Shown here: positions 16,705 to 24,828 of the stretch, piece by piece
How the letters are laid out: each line of letters starts with the position of its first letter
Numbering within the stretch: position 1 is the stretch's first letter
NCBI GenBank assembly: GCA_012514145.1
Contig: JAAZAV010000049.1
Location: forward strand, 1-64,000
Origin: Clostridiales bacterium
Lineage (GTDB): Bacteria > Bacillota > Clostridia > Oscillospirales > CAG-272
Length of the DNA: 64,000 nt
Reading direction: 5' to 3'
Notes under the pieces: generated by a model
The model's database searches: none
What the model saw: only the letters and a program-made list of their open reading frames with translations
Told to the model about the DNA's origin: nothing
Made by a program: the position numbers and the translations under genes

Positions 16705-18720
16705 ATGAACAGCGCGATGAGAATAACAACGCCAGAATTTGCCCCGCTCGAGACGATAAACGTCTTTCACCGCCAGCTTGACAAAACGCCGGTACCCCCC
16801 TCGGCGTACGAAAACTGCCATATCCTGTTCAGGCGGGAGTTTGAAACCGATGTAACCGAGGGAGCGGTGTTTTATATCACGGCGGACGACTATTACAAGC
16901 TGTGGATAAACGGCGAGTTCGCCGGCATGGGCCCGGCGCCCTCCTACACCTTCCGCTACAATTATAACAAAATTGATATATCCCCATATCTGAAACCGGG
17001 CAGGAATATCATAGCGGTGCACACCTATTATCAGGGGCTTATAAACCGTGTCTGGACGAGCGGCGACAACCTCCACATGTTCTGCTGCGCGCTGGATATC
17101 GGCGGCAGGCGGGTGCTGGAGAGCGACAAAAGCTGGAAATACGCCTGCCACACCGGCTATTCCCACCTGGGCACCACCGGCTACAAGACCCAGTTCAGAG
17201 AGCGCTATGACGCGGGCGCGCCCGAGGTTGGCTTTGAATGTCCCTGCTTCGACGACTCGGGCTGGTCATACGCCGTGGAAGCCGCGAAAAGCCCCCATAC
17301 CCTTGTGGAGCAGGAGACAGCCATGCTGGCGTTCGAGACAATGCGTCCGGCTTCCGTGCGGCGTGAGGGGGAAACCGTTATTTTCGACCTGGGGCAGATG
17401 GTGGTGGGCTATCCTTCATTTACCATAAAGGGCAAAAAAGGCGATGTGGCGGGCATCTTCTGCGGACAGGAGCTGAACCCCGACGGCTCGGTGCGCTATA
17501 AGCTGCGCTGCAACTGCGAGTATGCCGAAGAAATGGTGCTGTCGGGGTGCGAGGACAGACTTGTCCAGTATGACTACAAGGCGTTCCGCTATGTTGAACT
17601 TCACCTGCCCCCGGGAGCGCGATTCAACAGCGATTCTTTCTATGTCACCGCCCGTCACTATCCCTTTGCCGAGACGGCAAAGCCCTTCCTCGACGGATAT
17701 GAGGGCGAGGAGCGGGAGACGCTGGAACGCATATGGAAGTTATGCTCGGACACGCTCAGATACGGCGTGCAGGAGGTCATACAGGACTGCCCCGACCGTG
17801 AGAAGGGCTTCTATCTCGGCGACGGCTGCTACACCGCCCTGACTCACCTGGCGCTCACCGGCGACCCGTCAATCTGCCGCAAGATGATATACGACGCGCT
17901 GGCGTCGGCGTTCATCACCCCGGGGCTGGTGACCTGTCTCGACTGCTCGTTCATGCAGGAGATAGCCGAATACCCGCTGATGTTCATCGGTTTCGTCTGG
18001 GCGTATTATCGCTTCACGGGAGACAGGGAACTGCTTTTTGATGTGAAGCAGGGTCTTAAAAACATACTTGAGGACTACCGCGCCCTATATGAGGGCGAGA
18101 ACGGGCTGCTGTCTCATCTGGATCGCTGGTGCGTGGTGGAATGGCCGGCGCCCTACCGGGACGGCTACGATGTTGATATCGCCGAAGGCAAGGTCTGCGA
18201 GGCGGAGCACGCGGCGATAAACGCCTACTATGTCTTTGCCGTGAAGATTATGAATCTCATCTGTCGCGAGACGGGGGAGGGCGATTACCGCCCCTTTGAG
18301 CCGCTGCGGGAGGGCTTCATCGCCGCCTTCTACGATGCGGAGAGCGGGCTTTTCCGCGACAGCACCGCTTCCGAACACAAGAGCTTCCCCGCGTCGGCTT
18401 TCGCCTATTCATTCGGGCTCTGCCCCGACGAAGCCTGTGAGGAGCGCATCGAGGCGTGGCTTGAGGAGCGCACGGTGGCAAAGTCGAACTTCTTTGTCAC
18501 CTTCCCGCTGCTGATGCGGCTCATGCTCAAGGGACGGCGGGAGGACGTCTGCCGTCAGCTTTTAGCCCCCGGCGCCTGGCGGCGTCTGCTTGACGAGGGA
18601 GCCACCGTCACCTTCGAGGGCTGGGGCGCCGACTGCAAGTGGAACACCTCGCTGTTCCACCTCACCATGTCCTACGGCGCGCTGTTCATGTCGAAGGAAT
18701 TCTGGGATTCTGTGAGATAA
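16705..18720 (+). CDS. Alpha-L-rhamnosidase-like glycoside hydrolase (GH78)
   Basis: A 671-residue protein with the GH78 layout. N-terminal beta-sandwich domains resemble the carbohydrate-binding rhamnosidase N-domain (YYKLWINGEFAGMGPAPS, residues ~55-75). An (alpha/alpha)6 barrel runs from about 330, and a C-terminal beta domain would be short here. The catalytic block DCPDREKGFYLGDG (residues about 361-374) carries the general acid Glu and the conserved Asp. There is no signal peptide, so action is probably cytoplasmic, removing rhamnose from plant polysaccharide or glycoside fragments. AGAAAGGAA lies eight bases before the ATG. It stands alone and ends with a covarying hairpin terminator. 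Confidence 0.82.
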   Translation: MNSAMRITTPEFAPLETINVFHRQLDKTPVPPSAYENCHILFRREFETDVTEGAVFYITADDYYKLWINGEFAGMGPAPSYTFRYNYNKIDISPYLKPGRNIIAVHTYYQGLINRVWTSGDNLHMFCCALDIGGRRVLESDKSWKYACHTGYSHLGTTGYKTQFRERYDAGAPEVGFECPCFDDSGWSYAVEAAKSPHTLVEQETAMLAFETMRPASVRREGETVIFDLGQMVVGYPSFTIKGKKGDVAGIFCGQELNPDGSVRYKLRCNCEYAEEMVLSGCEDRLVQYDYKAFRYVELHLPPGARFNSDSFYVTARHYPFAETAKPFLDGYEGEERETLERIWKLCSDTLRYGVQEVIQDCPDREKGFYLGDGCYTALTHLALTGDPSICRKMIYDALASAFITPGLVTCLDCSFMQEIAEYPLMFIGFVWAYYRFTGDRELLFDVKQGLKNILEDYRALYEGENGLLSHLDRWCVVEWPAPYRDGYDVDIAEGKVCEAEHAAINAYYVFAVKIMNLICRETGEGDYRPFEPLREGFIAAFYDAESGLFRDSTASEHKSFPASAFAYSFGLCPDEACEERIEAWLEERTVAKSNFFVTFPLLMRLMLKGRREDVCRQLLAPGAWRRLLDEGATVTFEGWGADCKWNTSLFHLTMSYGALFMSKEFWDSVR

Positions 18721-18760
18721 TGGTAATCTGTGAGATAGTGGTAAGATAAACAATAAAGAC

Positions 18761-18798
18761 AGGAGCTGTGTCGGAATTTGAGTTCCGATACAGCTCCT
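18761..18798 (+). terminator. Hairpin terminator of covarying family, copy 2
   Basis: Stem AGGAGCTGTGTCGGAA with its complement, then CCTTTGG. Compared with copy 1, an A-T stem pair is replaced by G-C on both sides (CAG/CTG to CGG/CCG), so pairing is conserved. Confidence 0.8.
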
Positions 18799-18804
18799 TT
18801 GGTA

Positions 18805-18935
18805 TTGCTCCCTGTGTTGCGGCGATTACTCCCTCTGTCGGCGGTTGCTCCCTGTGTTGCGGTGGTTACTCCCTCCGACGCGGCACTCCCTCCGACACGG
18901 CTGTCGCCGTGCCACCTCCCTCGGAGAGGGAGGCT
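18805..18935 (+). repeat. Dispersed hairpin repeat with a 40-bp tandem pair
   Basis: Two 40-base units (18805 and 18845) starting TTGCTCCCTGTGTTGCGG lead into one plus-oriented copy of the GTCGCCGTGCCACCTCCCTC repeat, with a CCTCCCTC-GGA-GAGGGAGG hairpin at about 18914-18933. The gap 18721-18997 otherwise holds no gene. Confidence 0.75.
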
Positions 18936-18997
18936 TTTGTGCGCCTGTCGGGCGTGTGCCAGTATAGGAACCTATACGATGGAGCTGACAACGCCGC

Positions 18998-19444
18998 CTA
19001 TTTCTCATCACGCGCTTTCCGAGGCTTTATCACCGGCCGAGTTACCTCATAGCTGACGCCCAGAAGGAAACGAATCGTCTCATCGTCGGGCAGGGGATAG
19101 GGCGCGGCATGTCCGCGCGACCCGCCGGCACTGTCCGATACATTCCCCGAACTCTCCAGCGGCAGAGAAACCCAGTGCGCCTTGTTCATATGATATCCCG
19201 GCAGCACCCCCTCCGCCGGTCCGAAGGAGTCGCGAAGCTCGAGGGGCAGTTTAAGATTCACTATGTCGATGAGTTTATCCCCCGGCAGTCCGAGGCGCGA
19301 GGGATGTATCCGCATTACTATTCCGTACCAGCGGCGGTTGGCGGCGTGGCGGAATACCGCCGTGAGAGCGTCGCGCTCAAAGGGATAGTCCGCCTCGGTG
19401 CCGAATTTGTCGGCGCAGTAGGCAAGCAGTGCTTCTCTTGTCAT
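18998..19444 (-). CDS. MmcQ/YjbR-family protein
   Basis: A 148-residue protein of the MmcQ/YjbR (CyaY-like fold) family. It starts with MTREALLAYCADKFGTEADYPFERD, and has the typical NRRWYGIVM strand at about 35-43, the IVNLK strand near 63 and YHMNKAHWVSLPL at 84-96. Members are small DNA-binding-like or uncharacterised cytoplasmic proteins. A 20-residue Ser/Gly-rich insertion (about 97-117, SSGNVSDSAGG region) separates the last strand from the C-terminal helix that ends in LLGVSYEVT. It is transcribed away from rlmD. AAGGTGA is eight bases before the ATG. Role in the cell unknown. Confidence 0.75.
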   Translation of the reverse strand: MTREALLAYCADKFGTEADYPFERDALTAVFRHAANRRWYGIVMRIHPSRLGLPGDKLIDIVNLKLPLELRDSFGPAEGVLPGYHMNKAHWVSLPLESSGNVSDSAGGSRGHAAPYPLPDDETIRFLLGVSYEVTRPVIKPRKARDEK

Positions 19445-19577
19445 TGGCGGTCACCTTGCCGATGTAACGCGGCATGCTTGCGGACAACCGCCGCGGTCGG
19501 TATGACGGGCTGAATGTGTATGTAATCTTTCATATATTCCTCTGAAATCAATCGGAAACATCTGACTTCCCGCACAC

Positions 19578-19606
19578 ATTCTACCATATCCGGCGCCGCC
19601 GCGCAA
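19578..19606 (-). promoter_or_regulatory. Sigma-A promoter of YjbR-like gene
   Basis: TTGCGC, 17-bp spacer, TAGAAT with extended TGG. Back-to-back with the rlmD promoter; the two -35 boxes are 16 bases apart. Confidence 0.7.
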
Positions 19607-19622
19607 GATGAGTCTGCGCAAC

Positions 19623-19651
19623 TTGAAAAACTTAATGAACTGTGATACAAT
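19623..19651 (+). promoter_or_regulatory. Sigma-A promoter of rlmD
   Basis: TTGAAA, 17-bp spacer, TACAAT. Its position excludes the upstream in-frame start at 19608 and leaves ATG 19671 or 19695. Confidence 0.8.
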
Positions 19652-19694
19652 CGGATCAGATAAAAACCGAATGAGAGCCTATAAAGACAATAAT

Positions 19695-21494
19695 ATGGAC
19701 ACAAGGAAAGAAATAAACATCAACGACGAATACACGACCCGGGTGATTGACATGACCGCTCCGGGGGAGGGCATCTGCCGCTGTGACGGCGCGGCGGTGT
19801 TTCTGCCCGGCGGCGTCACCGGGGATCTGGTGCGCCTGAGGATAGCCGCCCTGCGGCGGCGGCGCGCCGACGGCGAGCTGCTCGAAATCCTTGAGCCTTC
19901 CCCCCGTCGGGTGAGCCCCGACTGCCCGGTTTACGGCGACAGCGACGGCGACGGCGGGTGCGGCGGCTGTACCCTGCGCCATGTCGACCCCGATTACGGC
20001 GCGTCGGTGCGGGAGAATTTAATTCGCGCCGCCCTGCGCCGGGAGGGTGTCCGCATCGCCTGCGAAGACCGCGCCGGTGATTACGGTGTCTGCGGCAGCA
20101 AGCGCGGCGTCTGCGTTGACTGCGGCAGCAAGCGCGGCGTCTGCGGTGACAGCAACGGCAAAAGCGGTGATGTGCGCCCGATCCTGCGCACCCGCGAGAT
20201 CGGTTACCGCAACAAGGTTACCTTTCACATCGGTTCGGACGGGCTTATCGGCTTCTATGCCCCCTCCTCCCACCGGATACTGCCCGGCTCCCATCTCTGC
20301 CCGCTCTGCCCCGGGATTTTCGGCAGAATTGCCCGGTTTACAATGGATGCGATTGCCTCCTCCCTGCTTCCTCTCCCCGACGGCGGCGGTCTTGAACTGC
20401 GGATTTCAGCCGCCGGATTTGTCCGCGTCATTCTCGGCGTTCCCGCGGGCTATAAAGGCGATCTCTCGCCCTATGCCGCCGCCCTTGTCTCGGAATTCGG
20501 CGCGGTGATATCGGGCGTGCTCTCTGCCGCCGCCGACCGCCGCGGCCGCGTCGAATATACTCTCCTCCGGGGCGAGCGGTGGCTTGACGACACAATCGGC
20601 GGCGTGCCGATGCGGCTTTCCCCCGGCGCCTTTGCCCAGGTCAACCGCGAGGGCGCCGCCCATCTCGCCGATATCATCCTGCGGTATGCGGAGGAATATC
20701 TTACGGGCGGTGATGCCGTGTCGGGCGGCTCCATAGATGACGGCCATGGAATCCGCATACAGGATGCCCCGGGTGATGGTTCACCCGTCATCGCCGACCT
20801 TTACTGCGGCAGCGGGTTCTTCGGGCTGGCTCTGGCAAAGCGATTCCCGTCAGCCCGGGTTTACGGCATCGAGCTGAACCCCGATTCGATAGCCGACGCC
20901 GAGGTCAACCGCTCTTTCGGCGGGCTTTCTAACATCACCTTTTTCTGCGGCGACGCCGCCGGGTTCTCCTCCCGCGTCGGCGAAAAGCCCGGTATTGTGG
21001 TGCTTGACCCGCCCCGCGCCGGGCTCAGCGACGCCATGACCGCCGATATCGTCTCGGTGCTTTCTCCCCCGATTATTGTCTATGTCTCCTGCAATCCCTC
21101 AACCCTCGCCCGGGACCTCGCCCGCCTCTGCGCCGCCGGCTACGCCCTGCGCGAAGTGCAGCCGGTGGATATGTTCCCGGGGACTGAGCATGTCGAGACG
21201 GTATGTCTATTAGTGCGGAGAAACGGTCTACATATCAACATTTATGAGGATGTTGAGGAAATGCTACAAGAAAAACGCGGACAAGCCACTTATCCGCAGA
21301 TCAAGGAGTATGTTTTGGAGCAAACCGGGATGAAGGTCTCTTCCCTGTACATATCTCAGGTGAAACGAAAATGCGGGCTGGAGGTCGGTGACAGCTACAA
21401 CAAGCCAAAGTCCGAGGACAGCCGTGTACCGCAGTGTCCGCCGGACAAAGAAAAGGCAATCATGGACGCGCTGAAGCATTTTGAGATGCTTTAA
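19695..21494 (+). CDS. rlmD: 23S rRNA (uracil-C5)-methyltransferase, RlmD/TrmA family
   Basis: A 599-residue SAM-dependent RNA m5U methyltransferase. It has an N-terminal TRAM domain (about 1-60), then iron-sulfur cysteines (CPVYG...GCGGC, about 75-95). The Rossmann core has YCGSGFFGLALAKRF (about 370), DPPRAG near 440 and the catalytic YVSCNPSTLARDL. Two oddities stand out. A 30-bp tandem duplication (20091-20150) adds four Cys in a spacer. From about 21210 base composition turns AT-rich and the last ~90 residues (TYPQIKEYVLEQTGMKVSSLYISQVKRK region) form a C-terminal extension seen in many clostridial homologues. The start is uncertain between 19671 and 19695; neither has a good ribosome site. 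Target U1939 is inferred from the family; m5U747 or tRNA m5U54 is possible. Confidence 0.85.
   Translation: MDTRKEININDEYTTRVIDMTAPGEGICRCDGAAVFLPGGVTGDLVRLRIAALRRRRADGELLEILEPSPRRVSPDCPVYGDSDGDGGCGGCTLRHVDPDYGASVRENLIRAALRREGVRIACEDRAGDYGVCGSKRGVCVDCGSKRGVCGDSNGKSGDVRPILRTREIGYRNKVTFHIGSDGLIGFYAPSSHRILPGSHLCPLCPGIFGRIARFTMDAIASSLLPLPDGGGLELRISAAGFVRVILGVPAGYKGDLSPYAAALVSEFGAVISGVLSAAADRRGRVEYTLLRGERWLDDTIGGVPMRLSPGAFAQVNREGAAHLADIILRYAEEYLTGGDAVSGGSIDDGHGIRIQDAPGDGSPVIADLYCGSGFFGLALAKRFPSARVYGIELNPDSIADAEVNRSFGGLSNITFFCGDAAGFSSRVGEKPGIVVLDPPRAGLSDAMTADIVSVLSPPIIVYVSCNPSTLARDLARLCAAGYALREVQPVDMFPGTEHVETVCLLVRRNGLHINIYEDVEEMLQEKRGQATYPQIKEYVLEQTGMKVSSLYISQVKRKCGLEVGDSYNKPKSEDSRVPQCPPDKEKAIMDALKHFEML
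20091..20150 (+). repeat. 30-bp tandem duplication inside rlmD
   Basis: Two 30-base units differ at one base and encode CGSKRGVCVD and CGSKRGVCGD. They lie between the iron-sulfur segment and the first conserved core strand and look like a recent in-frame slippage duplication. Confidence 0.85.
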
Positions 21495-21924
21495 GTGGAA
21501 AGTGAGAGGAAAATATACTTTCAAAAAACCGTCGGCTCGGGAACTTCTTTCGGTCGAAATACAGACGATTTCGGATGAGCATATTCGAGCGATTAGCGTT
21601 GCTCGTGATGTTTGCTATGATTTTCCTCAGCCTGATGAATTGACTGTTGAAGAGTTGTGGGAGAAGGATGGTCGCAGAGTGGATTGCGATTATACGCAAA
21701 TTGTCAAGCCAATTAGGACCTCTGCCTTTACAGAAGATATTATTCGATTGAGCCAAGTAAAATATTCACCATTTGATAAAAACAGTAATGGTAATATGGG
21801 ATATTTGTTTGAAATCAATCGTAAGCTTGCGATAATATTTATTGAGGCATCGGTAAAGAAGAATCATTATCCCAACTTAGTTGATTATATCAGCGAATTA
21901 CTTGTGGAAGGGGACGATGATTGA
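21481..21924 (+). CDS. Island protein of unknown function
   Basis: An open frame of up to 147 codons that I do not recognise. It opens with TTG at 21481 inside the last codons of rlmD; a GTG at 21502 is a more natural start and would give 140 residues. The peptide is mixed alpha/beta and charged, with no transmembrane segment or signal. Features include RELLSVEIQTISDEHIRAISVARD, a DFPQPDELTVEELW loop and a hydrophobic strand RKLAIIFIEAS near the end. Base use is AT-rich like the two genes downstream. It is probably part of their operon (59-base gap to the nuclease-helicase). It could also be the 3' end of a larger gene whose front was replaced by rlmD. Confidence 0.55.
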   Translation: MRCFKWKVRGKYTFKKPSARELLSVEIQTISDEHIRAISVARDVCYDFPQPDELTVEELWEKDGRRVDCDYTQIVKPIRTSAFTEDIIRLSQVKYSPFDKNSNGNMGYLFEINRKLAIIFIEASVKKNHYPNLVDYISELLVEGDDD

Positions 21925-21976
21925 TTTTACAATAGCTGCATGTAACGATAATATAGTAATTTCCTTTAATGGGTGA
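21917..21976 (+). CDS. Possible 19-codon ORF overlapping its neighbour
   Basis: ATG at 21917 overlaps the last codons of the unknown island gene. It reads MIDFTIAACNDNIVISFNG and ends at 21976, eight bases before the nuclease-helicase start. It lies close after a GGAAGGGG tract. It may be a leader peptide coupling translation into the next gene, a decayed gene end, or chance. Confidence 0.25.
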   Translation: MIDFTIAACNDNIVISFNG

Positions 21977-21983
21977 GGTAAAA

Positions 21984-23960
21984 ATGAGTAGTTTAAGAGC
22001 ATATTATTCTTCTGACATTGAAGATTTTTTAAACAAATCCAATGATGAAATCCTCGGTATAATTCATAAAAATGATGTTTCTGCTGATATTATGATTCAA
22101 CAACGTAATGCATGGGAAGAGGAAATTAATATTTTAAAGAAACAGTTAGCCGGTTTCAGGAATGGACGGATTATTTTTGAATACACAATTCCAAGAATGG
22201 GAAAGCGTGTTGATGTTGTTTTTCTATATAAAAACATTGTGTTTTTGATGGAGTTTAAATGTGGGGATACTGAATATAAAGCGTCTGCTTTTGATCAGGT
22301 TTATGATTATGCACTGGATTTACGGAACTTTCAAAAGGAAAGCCATGATAAATTGCTTGTACCAATAATGATTGCCTCCAAAGCTCCGGCTGAAGCATTG
22401 AAACTTATTGAGTTTGATAAAATTATCGAGCCGATCAAACGCAATGCTAATAATATTGCTTCTGCCATTCATACCGTTTCCGGTCAATATAGTGAACCGT
22501 ATTTTGATTATTTGTCTTGGGAAAACTCAGAATATTTACCGACACCTACGATTATAGAAGCTGCACAGGCACTATATCGGGGACATAATGTTTCAGAAAT
22601 TACACGGAGTGATGCCGGTGCTGAAAATCTCACTATTACGACAGATAAGATCAATCATATTATAGAATGTAGTAAAGCGAAACAAAGAAAGTCTATTTGT
22701 TTTGTAACCGGTGTACCCGGATCAGGCAAAACATTAGTGGGTCTTAACATAGCAATTCAGCGTTCTGATGCAAAAAAAGGAGAGCATGCCGTTTTTTTAT
22801 CCGGAAATTTTCCTTTAGTGACTGTCTTACAGGAAGCCCTTGCTCGTGATAAGGTCGGTCAAGCAAAAGAAAATAATGAGCATTTAACGAAAAGAGACGC
22901 TTTACGTAGTACCTCGGCCTTTATTCAGATTATTCATAAATATAGAGATTCCTTTGTCGAAAACAATCATGTTCCTCCGGAGCGTATTGTTATTTTTGAT
23001 GAAGCTCAAAGAGCTTGGACTAAAGATCAAATATCCAAATTTATGCACACGAAAAAAGGAGTTTCAAATTTTGACTATAGTGAGCCGGAATTTTTGATTA
23101 GCACAATGGATCGGCATAAGGATTGGGCGGTGATCATTTGTCTTGTAGGTGGAGGACAGGAGATTAATACGGGCGAAGCAGGCTTGCCGGAGTGGTTTGA
23201 CTCTTTGAGACGGGCATTTACTGATTGGGATGTTTATATAACACCGCAACTTAATGATGAAGAATATAGACGAAGTTACTCATGGGCAGACATGATTTCA
23301 GGACTCAAAGTTTCTGAAGTTGAAAAGTTGCATTTAAAAACATCAGTTCGATCTTTTCGTACGCCTGATTTAGCTGCTTTCGTTAAAGCTATTTTAGATG
23401 TAGACACACAAAATGCAAAAGGCTTATTAGCAAGATTTCGGGATCAGTATCCGATTGTTCTCACTCGAGATTTAGAGAAAGCAAAAGATTGGGTGAGGGC
23501 GCAGTGTAGAGGGACGATGCGTTATGGGGTATTAACCAGTAGCGGTGGACTACGTTTAAAACCTGAAGGGATTTTTGTGAAAAATGATATTTCGGTAGCT
23601 AATTGGTTTCTTAACGGGAAGGATGATGTTCGATCCAGTTACTATTTGGAAGATGTTGTCACTGAGTTTGATATTCAAGGTTTGGAGTTAGACTATACAA
23701 TTGTTGCCTGGGATGCTGATTTTCGTTTTGAAAATAACGAGTGGCATGATTATAATTTTTCAGGAACATGCTGGAACCATGTCAATTTAGATAATAAGCA
23801 GATTTATCTCAAAAATTCATATCGTGTACTGCTCACAAGAGCGAGGCAAGGAATGGCGATTTTTATTCCGAAAGGCAATAATGAGGATCAAACGCGTTTA
23901 ACGAAATATTATGACGGTATTTACAAATATCTAAAATTAGTTGGCGTGGTTGAATTATAG
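21984..23960 (+). CDS. PD-(D/E)xK nuclease-helicase fusion (DUF2075 type)
   Basis: A 658-residue protein. The N-terminal 130 residues fit a PD-(D/E)xK nuclease: Glu66 on a strand, Asp77 in KRVDVVF, then Glu90-x-Lys92 in FLMEFKCG. The rest is an SF1-like helicase/ATPase of DUF2075 type: Walker A GVPGSGKT at about 243-250, Walker B IVIFDEAQRAW at about 334-344, and a C-terminal YRVLLTRARQGM block at about 613-625. VTEFDIQGLELDYTIVAWD near 560 matches the late helicase region. This architecture is common in phage-defence loci, and degradation of invading DNA is a fair inference. The start ATG 21984 has GGTGAGG five bases upstream; an in-frame ATG at 21969 lacks one. The NUDIX gene follows after a short gap. 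Confidence 0.8.
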   Translation: MSSLRAYYSSDIEDFLNKSNDEILGIIHKNDVSADIMIQQRNAWEEEINILKKQLAGFRNGRIIFEYTIPRMGKRVDVVFLYKNIVFLMEFKCGDTEYKASAFDQVYDYALDLRNFQKESHDKLLVPIMIASKAPAEALKLIEFDKIIEPIKRNANNIASAIHTVSGQYSEPYFDYLSWENSEYLPTPTIIEAAQALYRGHNVSEITRSDAGAENLTITTDKINHIIECSKAKQRKSICFVTGVPGSGKTLVGLNIAIQRSDAKKGEHAVFLSGNFPLVTVLQEALARDKVGQAKENNEHLTKRDALRSTSAFIQIIHKYRDSFVENNHVPPERIVIFDEAQRAWTKDQISKFMHTKKGVSNFDYSEPEFLISTMDRHKDWAVIICLVGGGQEINTGEAGLPEWFDSLRRAFTDWDVYITPQLNDEEYRRSYSWADMISGLKVSEVEKLHLKTSVRSFRTPDLAAFVKAILDVDTQNAKGLLARFRDQYPIVLTRDLEKAKDWVRAQCRGTMRYGVLTSSGGLRLKPEGIFVKNDISVANWFLNGKDDVRSSYYLEDVVTEFDIQGLELDYTIVAWDADFRFENNEWHDYNFSGTCWNHVNLDNKQIYLKNSYRVLLTRARQGMAIFIPKGNNEDQTRLTKYYDGIYKYLKLVGVVEL

Positions 23961-24022
23961 ATTTTATTGTGAGAACTACAAAAAAGATTGAGGGCTCATT
24001 GGGTGGATTGGGGAGTGTTGAA

Positions 24023-24436
24023 TTGATTCAAGTAACTGCGGCAATTATACAAAGAAATGGAAAGCTGCTTCTGTGTCAGAGACCAATAGGAAAACGTTGT
24101 GCGTTATTATGGGAATTTCCTGGTGGCAAGATTGAGCGTGGTGAGACGCCGGAGGAATGCTTGGTGCGCGAATGCTATGAGGAATTAGGCATAACAATCA
24201 AAACGGAACAATTTGCTCAGGAAGTGATGTATGAGTATCCGGACATTACTGTTAATATTCACTTTTATTTTTGTGAAATTATTAGTGGAGATCCGGTCTG
24301 TATCGAGCATAATGATGTTCAGTGGTTTTCTTTGGAAGAAGTATCAAAACTATCGTTATGTCCGGCAGATGATAAAATGTTGAGCTTGCTTTCAAAAGAT
24401 ATTAAAAAATATTTGGCATCTACATCATCAAATTAA
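24023..24436 (+). CDS. NUDIX hydrolase, MutT-like
   Basis: A 137-residue (d)NTP pyrophosphohydrolase-type NUDIX protein. The full NUDIX box GX5EX7REUXEELG is present (GGKIERGETPEECLVRECYEELGI region, about residues 35-57), and LLCQRP and LLWEFPGG precede it as in MutT. The start was set at TTG 24023, with GGGGAG seven bases upstream, because homologues begin I-x-V-x-A-A-I-I. A GTG at 23969, eight bases after the nuclease-helicase stop, would add 18 residues. Housekeeping MutT cleans 8-oxo-dGTP. Inside an AT-rich nuclease-helicase operon it could instead act on a modified nucleotide or signal made during phage attack. That role is inference. Confidence 0.85.
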   Translation: MIQVTAAIIQRNGKLLLCQRPIGKRCALLWEFPGGKIERGETPEECLVRECYEELGITIKTEQFAQEVMYEYPDITVNIHFYFCEIISGDPVCIEHNDVQWFSLEEVSKLSLCPADDKMLSLLSKDIKKYLASTSSN

Positions 24437-24828
24437 AATAATAAGATAATGGAGCTTATCACGACAAACAATAGAACAATCTACTCAAATAATGTTGATA
24501 TTTTCCTAAGATGGCAGGATAAATCGCTGATTTCTTAAAGATGAGTAGGAATTCAGAGCAGGTGACAATCGCCTTATAGAAACTATCCTCTTAAATTTAA
24601 TTTAGAATAATTTAAGACAAGCGAAGGATTTAAGCTATACGAGGAAGAAAATAAGTGATATAACCCCCAAAGAGCAGACTAGATTTTTGCTATTTCATCT
24701 GTCTACTCTCTGGGGGCATATCAGTCTCGGTTTTTGTTATTCCGAGTGTCTGTGTCCGCTACGGGGGACTGTTTATTTACAGGCAAATCAACTGCGAGTG
24801 TCGGGTTTGCCGATTGACACACATCATG
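24437..24828. other. Gene-free end of the AT-rich island
   Basis: No convincing gene. The left part (24437-24660) is AT-rich and full of stops. A short frame near 24615-24658 ending in TGA (peptide FKTSEGFKLYEEENK) looks like a decayed gene end. Composition returns to GC-rich after about 24720. Confidence 0.5.
24664..24716 (-). repeat. Imperfect inverted repeat at the right edge of the island
   Basis: Arms CCCCCAAAGAGCAGACTAGAT and its near-complement are separated by 12 bases. The two internal mismatches become G-U pairs in minus-strand RNA, so it may act as terminator for the leftward operon 24829-27809. Alternatively it is an element end. Confidence 0.5.

Larger units (their letters stand above)
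21200..24720. other. AT-rich genomic island at the 3' end of rlmD
   Basis: Base composition falls visibly within the last codons of rlmD and stays low to about 24720, unlike the GC-rich flanks. Codon use changes too: AAA, GAT, TTT and ATT replace the usual AAG, GAC, TTC and ATC. It contains an unknown protein, a nuclease-helicase fusion, a NUDIX hydrolase and about 390 bases with no convincing gene. An imperfect inverted repeat (24664-24716) lies at the right edge. No integrase or transposase is seen, so it may be a stripped remnant or a cargo block. Horizontal origin is inferred from composition. Confidence 0.75.
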
